The notes beneath the pieces were generated by a model. The model was not told the origin of the DNA and made no database searches. It was given only the letters and a program-made list of their open reading frames with translations. DNA of 38,534 nucleotides from DAOTTI01 sp034437795. Its GTDB lineage: Bacteria > Chloroflexota > UBA11872 > UBA12225. Position 1 is the first letter of the stretch. Every line of letters begins with the position of its first letter. A program made the position numbers and the translations under genes. The stretch spans positions 1 through 38,534 of the forward strand of contig DAOTTI010000126.1 in assembly GCA_034437795.1 (NCBI GenBank), written 5' to 3'. Below are positions 24,803-32,900 of this stretch, piece by piece.

Positions 24803-25960
24803 CTACGGAGCGGGGGGATCGCCGAAGTCTGGTATCTCCAGCAGCTCACCTCCTTTGCAGGCCGACTCGTGCGCGATGACGCCGGGGAGGGCGTAGCGGG
24901 CGGCCTGCCAGACGTTATTGGGGGGCTGGCGGCCTTCGACGCAGGCCCGCACGAAGTCGTCGACCAGGAACTGGTGCGAGCCTTGGTGCCCGTTGGGCAG
25001 GCCGGCGAACTCCCTGGGCAGGCGCTCAACGGGGTGCACGCGGGCGAGCGACTCGTACCGGCCCCACTCCGTGATCATACCCCTGGGGGCGAGCTCGTCG
25101 TCCAGGCGGTGGCACTGGGCGCGGTCGGCCGTAAGCCACATGCACCCGGCGGCATTGGCCTCGAAGCTCCCCGCCGTGCCGAAGAGCGACATGCGTACCG
25201 TGCCGGGGTGGCCGATGCGCCGGAACTCGTTGATGCGGCAGATGCTGCCGTCCGAGAGGCGGAAGAGCGCGGTCTGGTTGCTGAACGGATTGCCCCAGCG
25301 GTTGGCATGCTGGCCATACAGGCCGTCTGGATGGTGATCGACGAAGCCCAGGCAGGAGACGTGGGTCATCCGCGCGCCGGTGACGGAGAGGATCTGGCTG
25401 GTGGAATGGGTGGCGTAGTGCATGGGAGGCTTCCCGGCGAACTCGCGCCACCGCTCGCCCCCGCGCAGTTGGGCCACGCGGTAGAGGCCGTGGCTCCAGT
25501 CGTGGTAGTACTCGGCTTCACCGTAGACGATGCGGCCGAAGTCGCCGGCCGCGTAGCGCTGGCGACAATAGATCACGGCCGGGTAGTAGTAGCTGGTCTC
25601 GCCCAGCATGTAGATGCGGCCGGTCGCTTCCACCGTCCGCACCAGGCGGGCGATCTCTTCCACGGTGATGCCGGTGGGAACGGCGGAGTAGACGTGCTTC
25701 CCTGCCTCCAGAGCCTGGATCGCCTGAGGGCCGTGCAGCCAGTTCTGCGTCATGAGCACGACTGCGTCCACGTCGCTGGCGCAGACGGCGTCAAGCGATG
25801 GGTAGATCTCGTTGACCTCGAACCGCCGCGACACGGCCTGGAGCTTGGCTGCATCGAGGTCGCTCAGGGCGAGGCGTTCGACCAGGGGGTGCGCCTTGAA
25901 CAGGGGGATGAAGCTGCCGGCAAACTGCCCTGTGCCGACGATCGCGACACTGATGCCCAT
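24803..25960 (-). CDS. Gfo/Idh/MocA family oxidoreductase
   Basis: A 385-residue predicted NAD(P)-dependent dehydrogenase. The Rossmann motif is intact (VAIVGTGQFAGSF). The usual EKP motif reads SAVPTGI, so the lysine is absent, and the later histidine appears as YATHSTSQ. The C-terminal motif is HQGSHQFLVDDFV, related to but distinct from the GHGGGDYF of its two paralogues here. The ATG at 25960 has GGAGCG upstream; a longer in-frame frame to 26053 runs into repeat DNA. It is co-directional with the binding-protein gene 69 bases downstream and probably co-transcribed with it. Confidence 0.88.
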   Translation of the reverse strand: MGISVAIVGTGQFAGSFIPLFKAHPLVERLALSDLDAAKLQAVSRRFEVNEIYPSLDAVCASDVDAVVLMTQNWLHGPQAIQALEAGKHVYSAVPTGITVEEIARLVRTVEATGRIYMLGETSYYYPAVIYCRQRYAAGDFGRIVYGEAEYYHDWSHGLYRVAQLRGGERWREFAGKPPMHYATHSTSQILSVTGARMTHVSCLGFVDHHPDGLYGQHANRWGNPFSNQTALFRLSDGSICRINEFRRIGHPGTVRMSLFGTAGSFEANAAGCMWLTADRAQCHRLDDELAPRGMITEWGRYESLARVHPVERLPREFAGLPNGHQGSHQFLVDDFVRACVEGRQPPNNVWQAARYALPGVIAHESACKGGELLEIPDFGDPPAP

Positions 25961-26276
25961 GAGACGCTCCTGCCGTCTTCCTTGAACCCCTTCTGAGGAG
26001 CCGTTACCCTGACCTAAAGGGAGGGAGCAGGGAGTAGCGAGAGGAGCCGTCACCCTGGCCCTTTCCCTCTAGGAGAGGGAATGAGGCCCCCTCACCGCCG
26101 CCCGCTCCCACAGGGAGCGGGGGCTCAGGCGGCCATGCGGCCCGGATCATGCATTACGCCTTGCCCATTTCAGATTGCTATGACGTAATCCTCGTCGCGC
26201 ATTCCCCATTACGTATTACGCATTGCGCACTACGGATTACGCATTACGCTTTACGTATTGCGCAGTACTCCCCGCG
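25961..26276. repeat. Gap with palindromic elements and an ATTACG microsatellite-like run
   Basis: No gene is seen. Two or three copies of the palindromic family lie at about 25995-26130, with a heptamer remnant at 26028-26042. Bases about 26150-26270 are much richer in A/T and consist of degenerate repeats of ATTACG, GCATTACG and GTATTGCGCA, unlike anything else in the window. Confidence 0.65.
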
Positions 26277-27695
26277 TCACTGCATGTTGCGGCGCGCCTC
26301 GTCCTCCTGGGCCTGGAACTGCTGCTGCGCCTCGGCCAGCGCCGACTTGATCGACGCCTCGCCGCGGATCACCTTGTCGATGTACGGCTGGAAGGTCTCC
26401 GGCCGGACGGCCATGGTCATGAAGATCATGCGGGAGATGACCTGTTCGGGGAGCTTGGCGCGCACCGCGCCGAAGCGGGTGTCCTTGAACCGCGGATCGC
26501 TGTACACCGCCTTGGCCAGGATCGCCCCGCTGTACTCGTTGGCGCGGATGATCAGCCAGTCCGGCGAGAGGAGCTCGCGGTAGAAGGCGGCGCCGATCCG
26601 TGCCCGCACGTCGTCCGGCTTGAGCAGGGCGGAGAGGGCGTAGCCGCTGTACTCGTGCTCGTAGTAGTTGGGGGTCTTGCCGGCGACGAAGGCGGGCATG
26701 GCCGTATCGGCCAGCCTGGTGTCGGGGTAGCTGACGGCGTAGCCGGAGAGGGAGAAGGCCCCATCGATCTTCATCGCTGCCCGCTGCTCGCCCAGCCCAT
26801 CCTTGACGTCCGGCGGGGCCTGCTTCCAGGCCACAGCGTGCTTGTCGTAGAGATCAACCAGCCACTGCAGGGCCCGCTCGGCCTCGACTGTCTGCCAGGA
26901 CCACTTGTAGGTCTTCTCGTCGTAGAACCGGCCGCCTTGGTCGATGATCCAGCGCATGACCAGGTTGGTCTGCGAGGCCGCGAGCAGGCCCGCGCGGGTG
27001 ATGTTCGGGCCGTCACGGATGACCAGCCGTCTGGCGGCGTCCAGGATGGCGTCCAGGGTGGTGAACCTGGTGGGGTCGATGTTGGCGCCGGCCAGGATGT
27101 TCACGTTGTAGAGCAGCATCGACCCGTTCACGCCGACAGCGAAGGGCATGATGTAGACCTCCGGCTTTCTGGACCAGACGGCGTTGAACAGGTTGGGGAA
27201 GAAGAGCTGCTCCAGTTCGGCGCGCTTGAACAGCACCGGCGTCAGGGGCAGCATGAAGTTGGCCGCATCCGTACCGCGCCAGAAGCCGGTGTAGGTGTGG
27301 AAGCCATCATGCCCGGAGCCGGCGGCGATCTCCGCCCGCACTTTCTGGGCCATCTCCCCGAACGGCACCGGCGTGTAGCTGATCTTCGTGCCCGGATACT
27401 TCTGCTGAAAGGCGGGGATGGCCTTCTCAATGATGTTGATCGTGGGCTGAAAGTTCTGGACGGAGAAGCTGAACGCGCCGCTGAGCTCGCCCGATCTGGC
27501 CCGGCCGGCCTCGTTTGAAGGCGCGCAGCCGGCGAGAATAGCGCCCGTCGCCGCTCCGGCGGCGAGCCCGGCCATCACGCCACGGCGGGTGACGCCCGGC
27601 GCGCCCCGCGGCCCGATCATCGCTGGCGCATTCCATCTGCTTCCCGCTCCGGCTGGCGTGCTCATCGCTTGCTCCATGTTCACTGCTCTCTCCAT
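26277..27695 (-). CDS. ABC transporter sugar-binding lipoprotein
   Basis: A 472-residue family 1 solute-binding protein. The signal has a twin-arginine-like start (TRRGVMAGLAAGAATGA) and a lipobox ILAGC (lipid Cys 57). The mature part begins FSFSVQNFQPTINIIEKAIP and includes VYIMPFAVGVNGSMLLYNVNIL and AAMKIDGAFSLSGY, all typical of the fold. Its mature N-terminus resembles that fused to the dioxygenase at 22277-23182, so the lost third binding protein was a relative. The ATG at 27695 has AGGAG 9 bases upstream. It lies downstream of a Gfo/Idh/MocA gene. No permease or ATPase genes are nearby. Confidence 0.92.
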   Translation of the reverse strand: MERAVNMEQAMSTPAGAGSRWNAPAMIGPRGAPGVTRRGVMAGLAAGAATGAILAGCAPSNEAGRARSGELSGAFSFSVQNFQPTINIIEKAIPAFQQKYPGTKISYTPVPFGEMAQKVRAEIAAGSGHDGFHTYTGFWRGTDAANFMLPLTPVLFKRAELEQLFFPNLFNAVWSRKPEVYIMPFAVGVNGSMLLYNVNILAGANIDPTRFTTLDAILDAARRLVIRDGPNITRAGLLAASQTNLVMRWIIDQGGRFYDEKTYKWSWQTVEAERALQWLVDLYDKHAVAWKQAPPDVKDGLGEQRAAMKIDGAFSLSGYAVSYPDTRLADTAMPAFVAGKTPNYYEHEYSGYALSALLKPDDVRARIGAAFYRELLSPDWLIIRANEYSGAILAKAVYSDPRFKDTRFGAVRAKLPEQVISRMIFMTMAVRPETFQPYIDKVIRGEASIKSALAEAQQQFQAQEDEARRNMQ

Positions 27696-27849
27696 GCTTC
27701 ACGCTCCTCACGTGTTCTGGGCCGGCTCAGGCGCCGGCGGCTCGCTCCACGCTCACTTTCACGCGCCGCTCGTGGCGTTCGACGCCTCGCCACGTGCGGC
27801 GACGGTATGAATTGCCATGCGGCGACCGTCTGTCTGATCGACGATCTGA

Positions 27850-29079
27850 TCAAGGTCCAGCTCCAAGCGCGCCCGGCCGCCCACGGCGAAAGTCAGGGAT
27901 CGCCACCGGCCGGGCGCCGTGGCGGACCGACTGGACAGAGAGGGGGAAGACGCTGGACCAGGCCACGGCATCGTACACGTCGATGGCCGGCGGCGCGCCG
28001 GTGAGGACGGCGTGCACGAAGTCCTCGATGATGAAGTAGTCGCCCCCGCCGTGCCCTGCCCCGCGGGCGACGGCGCCTCGCTCCCGCCAGCGGGGGTGCT
28101 CGAACTCGGCGGCGTAGGTCCACAGGGGCTCCCAGCGCTCGGTGCCGATCTGGTCGCCCGGGCTGCGCCCCTTGATCCAGATCAGCGGGTCTTCGCCGCT
28201 GTGGCGAGGCGAGACGTAGGAGGCCTGGATGCCCTGGAGCACGTAATGGGCCATATTGTGCGGGCGGGGGGAGGCCGCGTCGCGGCGCAGATAGACGACG
28301 GCCCCGCGCGCAGTGCGGAGCAGGGTGCTGGCGCTATCGCCCATCTGGAAGAAGCCCGGCTGCGCCGCGGGGTGGTGCGGGCCGAAGCGCTCGGCCGCGT
28401 AGCGCCAGCGGGAGTGGTCCGCCGTCGCGAAGGTGACCAGCTCCACGAAGCGATCGGCCGGCTGGCGGCCGGGGCCGGGGGTGGCGCAGCCGAGCCACTG
28501 CGCCACAGGGCCGAGCGAGTGGGTGGGATAGGTATTGCCGTTGTAGTCGCGGGCGATCTCGCCCCGCCAGGTCAGCTCGCCGTCAGGAGTGAAGAGCAGA
28601 TTGCGGGTGTCGTGGATGTAGGCGCCTTCGGCGTAGGTGCACTGGCCGAACACTCCCTGCTCCACCATGTGGCGCACCATCATGTTCGGCCGCATGTAGC
28701 AGTAGTTCTCGGCCATCATGTAGACGCAGCCGGACCGCTCGACGGCCTCGACCAGGGCCCAGAGCTCGTCGAGCGTGGTGCCGGCCACCACCTCGCACAG
28801 CACGTGCTTGCCGGCCTCCAGGGCCGCGATGGACTGCGCCGCGTGCACCTGGATGGGCGTGGCCAGCAGGACGGCGTCGCACACGTCTGAGGCCAGCAGA
28901 TCCTCGAAGCGGCGAAAGGCGGGCAGGTGCGGGAACTCCTGCCGCCACTGGGCCAGCACGCCCTCGTTGCGATCGCAGACGGCGGAGAGGACGACCTGCT
29001 CCGGCATGGCGGCCAGGGCATGGCGGTAGCCGCCGCCGCGATGGCCACCGACCACGGCCGCCCGTAGCGGCGCCCTCAT
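27850..29079 (-). CDS. Gfo/Idh/MocA family oxidoreductase (EKP-less subgroup)
   Basis: A 409-residue predicted sugar or cyclitol dehydrogenase with a Rossmann start (AAVVGGHRGGGYRHAL), EVVAGTTLDEL in place of the EKP motif, YMMAENYCY, YPTHSLGP and the C-terminal GHGGGDYF. It is the closest relative here of the protein at 20842-22005. The ATG at 29079 has GGAGAAA upstream. Two CTTGAT-type palindromes lie 109-152 bases upstream of the start codon, a plausible operator. The gene lies between the TIM-barrel isomerase and a binding protein, so all three may serve one sugar. Confidence 0.88.
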   Translation of the reverse strand: MRAPLRAAVVGGHRGGGYRHALAAMPEQVVLSAVCDRNEGVLAQWRQEFPHLPAFRRFEDLLASDVCDAVLLATPIQVHAAQSIAALEAGKHVLCEVVAGTTLDELWALVEAVERSGCVYMMAENYCYMRPNMMVRHMVEQGVFGQCTYAEGAYIHDTRNLLFTPDGELTWRGEIARDYNGNTYPTHSLGPVAQWLGCATPGPGRQPADRFVELVTFATADHSRWRYAAERFGPHHPAAQPGFFQMGDSASTLLRTARGAVVYLRRDAASPRPHNMAHYVLQGIQASYVSPRHSGEDPLIWIKGRSPGDQIGTERWEPLWTYAAEFEHPRWRERGAVARGAGHGGGDYFIIEDFVHAVLTGAPPAIDVYDAVAWSSVFPLSVQSVRHGARPVAIPDFRRGRPGALGAGP

Positions 29080-29180
29080 GGTGCTTTTCTCCTGGGTGCG
29101 CTCAAAGTATTCATGACAGCCCTCACCCCCTAGCCCCCTCTCCAGCACGCGGGAGAGGGGGGACGAGGGCCATGGCCGTG
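29080..29180. repeat. Palindromic repeat between isomerase and dehydrogenase genes
   Basis: One good copy of the dispersed element (about 29119-29175), with CCCTCTCCAGCACGCGGGAG as its core hairpin, lies upstream of the dehydrogenase start. Confidence 0.6.
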
Positions 29181-29187
29181 ATGTGGA

Positions 29188-29231
29188 CTTGATTGTTATC
29201 GATCAAGCTAGAGAACCACCTCTTGATCAAG
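29188..29231 (-). promoter_or_regulatory. Paired CTTGAT palindromes, possible operator
   Basis: An interrupted palindrome CTTGAT-N8-ATCAAG (29188-29207) and a perfect one, CTTGATCAAG (29222-29231), have centres 29 bp apart, close to three helical turns. A further half site GTCAAG follows. They lie between two minus-strand sugar genes, upstream of the dehydrogenase at 27850-29079. LacI- and GntR-type regulators use sites of this shape, but no regulator gene is in the window. Confidence 0.4.
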
Positions 29232-29251
29232 TGGTCAAGCTGAAGACGACC

Positions 29252-30112
29252 TCACTGTTGGGCTATCCCGAGCAGGCCGGCGGTGACGGCGTGGGCGCGG
29301 CGCGACGTGCCTGCGGGATCAGTTGCCCAGCTAGCTGAGAGCTCGTCGTTGAAGAGCTCGAGGGAGAGATAGCCGTCGTAGCCGCTGGCGCGGATGGCCT
29401 CCAGGATGGCGTGGAGGGGGAGCGCCCCCGCGCCGGGGAGCACGCGGTCTTTGTCCGTCCAGAGCTCGCGCGGACGCTGGGCCGGCACGTCGTTGATGTG
29501 GACGAAGGTGATGCGGGCCGGCGCGGCGTCGCGCAGCAGGCCGAGGTCCTCCAGCTTGCTGATCCCGGCGTAGAGGTGAAAGGTGTCTACCAGCACCCCT
29601 ACGTGCGGGTGGCCGACCATCCGCGCCAGCATGAGGGCCGTGGGCAGATTGTTCGCCAGCGGGGCACCCTTGAGGAACTCGATCCCCAGCGTGACGCCGT
29701 ACGGGGCGGCGACCTCGCCTGCCCGCCGGAGGTTCTCGGCCGCCCGTTCCAGATCGGCCTCGCTGGGTCGCTCGCCGGCCGCGGTGAGCGGCCCTGGGGT
29801 CACGACCAGGTTAGGGGCGCCGAGGGCCTGGCACTGCTCCAGCCGGCGCTGGAACTCGCTCCAGACCTGGGCGCGGGCCTCGCCCTGGGCGAACAAGACG
29901 CCCGGCTGGCCGCAGGCGCCGGCCGCCACCAGTCCGGCGTCGTCCAGCAGGCGGCGGGCCGCGGCAAGCCCGGCGCGCTCGACGAAGCCATCCCAGTGGC
30001 GCAGCCAGACCTCGATCGCCTCCCAGCCGCCGGCGCGCACCGCGGCCAGGTCACGGGCCAGGTCGTCGGGTGGCTGGCGCCGGATGGTGATCTGATTGAG
30101 GCAGAGCTGCAT
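29252..30112 (-). CDS. Sugar phosphate isomerase/epimerase-type TIM barrel protein
   Basis: A 286-residue xylose-isomerase-like (AP endonuclease 2 family) protein. It has the metal-ligand pattern expected of these barrels: Glu in LGIEFLKG, Asp/His in VDTFHLYAG, His/Asp in FVHINDV and Glu near the end in LSLELFND. Family members interconvert ketoses and inosoles or dehydrate them. The ATG at 30112 is chosen because the reading MQLCLNQITIRR begins the first barrel strand and a TATAAT box lies 25 bases upstream. It diverges from the mannonate-dehydratase-like gene over a 42-bp shared control region, and its products could feed the dehydrogenases downstream. Confidence 0.88.
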   Translation of the reverse strand: MQLCLNQITIRRQPPDDLARDLAAVRAGGWEAIEVWLRHWDGFVERAGLAAARRLLDDAGLVAAGACGQPGVLFAQGEARAQVWSEFQRRLEQCQALGAPNLVVTPGPLTAAGERPSEADLERAAENLRRAGEVAAPYGVTLGIEFLKGAPLANNLPTALMLARMVGHPHVGVLVDTFHLYAGISKLEDLGLLRDAAPARITFVHINDVPAQRPRELWTDKDRVLPGAGALPLHAILEAIRASGYDGYLSLELFNDELSASWATDPAGTSRRAHAVTAGLLGIAQQ

Positions 30113-30154
30113 CGGCTTGACCTCGCCCGGTCTCGCATTATAGGCTCTGGCGCC
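30113..30154. promoter_or_regulatory. Compact bidirectional promoter
   Basis: On the plus strand TTGACC (30117-30122) and TATAGG (30139-30144) are 16 bases apart and place a start of transcription within a few bases of the ATG at 30155, suggesting a leaderless message. On the minus strand a perfect TATAAT (30142 to 30137) lies 25 bases ahead of the isomerase ATG at 30112. The two -10 boxes share the same bases (ATTATA), so polymerase can hardly serve both at once. Confidence 0.6.
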
Positions 30155-31195
30155 ATGGGGACGTCCGGCCAGGGGCATCAGGTGAAGATCGGGAAGCAGT
30201 TGGCCGACGTGTCCGAGCAGAGCCTGCGCTTCTACCGCCAGATCGGCGTGGAGCAGGTGGGCATTCCCGCGCGCTATGTGACGGAGCCACGGCGCAGCCG
30301 GCCCCTGGTGCCGCCGCCCCAGGAGGGGCCGGTCGGGCCGCAGCCGCCCGCCTGGGACCTGGACGAGCTGCGCCGGATCTGCGACCGCGTGCGCCAGTTC
30401 GACCTGGAGCCGGTGGCGATCGGCCTGCCGATCTCAGGGAACGTGCTGCTGGGCCGGCCCGGCCGCGACGAGGACCTGGCCAGAATACGGGCCTGCATCC
30501 GCACCGCGGGCCGGGCGGGCCTGCAGGTGCTGACCTACAGCTTCACCGCGCTGCGCGCCTCCGCCGGCTACTATCTGGTCGAAGCGGGCGGCCGCGGGGG
30601 CGCCGCCTACCGCGCGTTCGACTACCAGCGGGTGGCGCATCTGCCGCCCCTGGAGAGCGTCGGCCGGCACTCGCGGGAGCAGATGTGGGAGCGGCTGGTC
30701 TCCTTCCTGCGGGGCGTCATCCCCGCCGCGGAAGAGGCCGGCGTGCGCCTGGCGCTCCATCCCAATGACCCGCCGGTCCCCGAGTTCCGGGGCGTGGCCC
30801 AGCCGGTGCGGTCGCTGGCCGACCTACAGGGGGTGCTCGAGGCGGTGGAGAGCCCGGCCAACACCATCTTTCTAGATACGGGGGTGCTCACTGAGATGGG
30901 CGAGCGGGCGCCGGAGGCGATCCGTGCATTCGGGTCGCGCGGGCGGATCGGGATGGTGCACTTTCGCAACGTGCGGGTGGAGACGCCCTACTACCGCTAT
31001 GTGGAAACGTTCCACGACGAGGGCGACTGTGACATGGCCGGCTGCATGCGGGCCTTCGTCGAGAGCGGGTACACGGGCATGGTCGAGCCAGACCACACGC
31101 CGGGGATCATCGGCGACACGCTGGACACGCACGTGGGGTGGGCCTTCGCCATCGGGCAGCTCATCGCGCTTCGCAATGCCGTGGAAGGGGCGTGA
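30155..31195 (+). CDS. Mannonate dehydratase (UxuA)-family TIM barrel protein
   Basis: A 346-residue protein with UxuA family features: LALHPNDPPVPEFRGVA, the GRIGMVHFRNV strand, ETFHDEGDCDM and a final GYTGMVEPDHTPG. UxuA removes water from D-mannonate in hexuronate breakdown. The usual cysteine-containing strand (tCxGS) reads FLDTGVL here, so one metal ligand of the true enzyme is missing and the substrate may differ. The ATG at 30155 is favoured because a good promoter ends almost on it; the longer in-frame sequence overlaps the opposite gene. It diverges from the isomerase gene and probably works in the same pathway. Confidence 0.82.
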   Translation: MGTSGQGHQVKIGKQLADVSEQSLRFYRQIGVEQVGIPARYVTEPRRSRPLVPPPQEGPVGPQPPAWDLDELRRICDRVRQFDLEPVAIGLPISGNVLLGRPGRDEDLARIRACIRTAGRAGLQVLTYSFTALRASAGYYLVEAGGRGGAAYRAFDYQRVAHLPPLESVGRHSREQMWERLVSFLRGVIPAAEEAGVRLALHPNDPPVPEFRGVAQPVRSLADLQGVLEAVESPANTIFLDTGVLTEMGERAPEAIRAFGSRGRIGMVHFRNVRVETPYYRYVETFHDEGDCDMAGCMRAFVESGYTGMVEPDHTPGIIGDTLDTHVGWAFAIGQLIALRNAVEGA

Positions 31196-31482
31196 GCGGG
31201 GCCCGGCCTTGGCCGGCGGGGCCCGGCCCGCAGGGGTGAGGTCCGCGACGAGGTTAGGTTCGGAGGCGTTGCGCACACTTGCTCGTGGGGGCGTCAACTG
31301 GTGTTCCGGATGCGGCGCCCTCACCGCCGCCCGCTGCGCGGGCTCCCGCGTGCCCAGAGGGAGAGGGGACGTGGAGCCCTCAGCCTCGCCCGCTCCCAGA
31401 GGGAGAGGGGGCTGGCGTGGCCGCCTTCGTCAAGCCGCTTGACCCCTCGCCCTTTCGCACAGGGAGAGGGGGCTGACTGGTG
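31196..31482. repeat. Convergent gap with three palindromic elements
   Basis: Copies lie at about 31315-31370, 31375-31412 and 31440-31473, with CCCAGAGGGAGAGG-type cores. No gene is seen. Confidence 0.6.
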
Positions 31483-31938
31483 TCAGAGCCCTACCGGCTC
31501 GCCGGCGAGGAAGCTGAGGACCCCGAGTACGAGCAGCGCCAGCAGGAGGAGCAGCGCCAGGAGCCACCAGTGCCGGCGCAGCCAGGCCGCGGCGCGGGCG
31601 GTGACGCTCCGCTGGGCCGGGAGCCGCCGGGAGAGGCCGCTGGGCGGCCGGTGCCCGCGGGTACGCCAGACGTAGGTCACCAGGCGCTCGGTCTCCGACG
31701 GGAAGAGGGCCGCCCAGCGCCCGCGGGTCAAGCGCTGCAGGAACCGGCGCAGGGGGCCGGCACGGGCCGGCCGCTCTAGCACGCTGACGATCTCCCAGCC
31801 GTCGCGCTGGAGGCGGGCGGCGTCCTGCCAGTAGTCGCGTCCGCGCCGGTATTCGCGCATCAGCGTCTCCGGCCGCTGGCGCGGCTGGGGCGGGACGCCT
31901 GCGGCACGTTCTCGCTGCTGGTTCACACCGTCTGCCAT
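31483..31938 (-). CDS. Small tail-anchored membrane protein of unknown function
   Basis: A 151-residue protein I do not recognise. Residues about 25-95 look folded and include ARLQRDGWEIVSVLERP and ERLVTYVWRTR, a pattern (GW.v..v, then a closing V.Y.R strand) seen in small soluble domains of Chloroflexota and Actinobacteria. A basic stretch and one strong hydrophobic helix (WWLLALLLLLALLVLGVLSF) sit at the C-terminus, so it is probably anchored with the N-terminal domain in the cytoplasm. The ATG at 31938 is chosen because the upstream frame overlaps the J-domain gene, from which it diverges. Confidence 0.65.
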   Translation of the reverse strand: MADGVNQQRERAAGVPPQPRQRPETLMREYRRGRDYWQDAARLQRDGWEIVSVLERPARAGPLRRFLQRLTRGRWAALFPSETERLVTYVWRTRGHRPPSGLSRRLPAQRSVTARAAAWLRRHWWLLALLLLLALLVLGVLSFLAGEPVGL

Positions 31939-32044
31939 TCGAATGTCGGATCCAGCTCGCCCCTGGTGCGGGTGAGCCGCGTTACCATAAGTGTAAGAAG
32001 CACCGGCGAGGAGCGACCGGAGGGGCCGGTACCGGCCAGGATGA

Positions 32045-32641
32045 ATGAGGAGAGCCGTGCGCGACCTGGCAGCGGACCTGATCGAGCTACTGGAGTGGGC
32101 GATGGGCGTCCGCCGGTACTCCGGTGGCCTGTGGGGGACGGTCATGGGCGGCGTGACCGGATGGCCATACGGCGGCCTGCGCGCCACCGGCTACTCGGCT
32201 CGCGTGTACGCCCCGTATTCCCCGTCGGCCGGCTACGCCGTCTTTAGCGAGTACGGCGGGCAGTTCGGGCCGTCCGTTGGGTACGTCGGCTACGTGCGCT
32301 ATGCGCCCGGCTACGGGTACACCGGCTTCGCGGGGCGGGTGGCCTATGGCGGGTACGCCGGGTCGACGGAGGCAGCCGGGGCCACGCCGGCGCCGGAGAC
32401 GGGCGCGCCACAGGAGCTGGCGGACGCCTATCGTACGCTGGGGCTGGAGCCCGGCGCGCCACACCACGAGGTGAAGGCCGCCTACCGCACGCTGGCGCAG
32501 CGCCACCATCCGGATACTGGCGGCGACACGGAGACTATGATCCGCATCAACACCGCCTACGACATCATCCGCCGCCAGCAGCGGCAGCCGCGCCAGCCGC
32601 GCTGGCCGTCCGCAGAGCGGCGCCGCGAGCGCCCCCGCTGA
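32045..32641 (+). CDS. J-domain (DnaJ-like) protein with Tyr/Gly-rich region
   Basis: A 198-residue protein. Residues 1-45 are helical, 46-105 are very rich in Tyr and Gly (GYVGYVRYAPGYGYTGF), and 123-180 form a J domain with the HPD motif at 155-157 (RHHPDTGGD). J domains stimulate the ATPase of DnaK. The zinc-finger and substrate-binding domains of true DnaJ are absent, so this is a specialised co-chaperone whose N-terminal part picks its target. The start ATG follows CAGGATGA; a GTG at 32057 with GAGGAGAG before it is an alternative. No dnaK gene is nearby. Confidence 0.82.
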   Translation: MRRAVRDLAADLIELLEWAMGVRRYSGGLWGTVMGGVTGWPYGGLRATGYSARVYAPYSPSAGYAVFSEYGGQFGPSVGYVGYVRYAPGYGYTGFAGRVAYGGYAGSTEAAGATPAPETGAPQELADAYRTLGLEPGAPHHEVKAAYRTLAQRHHPDTGGDTETMIRINTAYDIIRRQQRQPRQPRWPSAERRRERPR

Positions 32642-32865
32642 TTGGGCGGCGGTCGGGATTGGCCAGGCAGGCGGTACGGGGCGGCCATGCGGACCGCGGC
32701 GCGGACGCGATCGGGCGCCGGTTCCTCTCCGCGGGTGGCAGGGGCGAAGGGTGCCGCTGGCGGGCGATGGCGGCTGATCGCATGGAGGCACCGGTCTGGA
32801 TCGATGCGGGGCTGATCCGGAATCAGGTAGTTTTCGGCTGGCCGCGAAATTGGCCACCAAACCCC

Positions 32866-32894
32866 TTGACTCTTGGCTGCCGCCGCACTAGAGT
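32866..32894 (+). promoter_or_regulatory. Strong sigma-70-type promoter
   Basis: TTGACT (32866-32871) and TAGAGT (32889-32894) are separated by exactly 17 bases. It is one of the best promoter matches in the window and points into a structured leader RNA starting near 32901. Confidence 0.75.
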
Positions 32895-32900
32895 AAAGGG

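Noticed and set aside
23765..25996. 743-residue plus-strand frame across the binding protein and dehydrogenase
   Set aside because: Antisense shadow spanning two clear minus-strand genes and the gap between them.
26150..26270. ATTACG tract as a replication origin (DnaA boxes)
   Set aside because: No TTATCCACA-like boxes and no dnaA, dnaN or related genes nearby.
29411..30154. N-terminal extension of the mannonate-dehydratase-like gene
   Set aside because: The extension is antisense to the isomerase gene and a good promoter lies right before the ATG at 30155.
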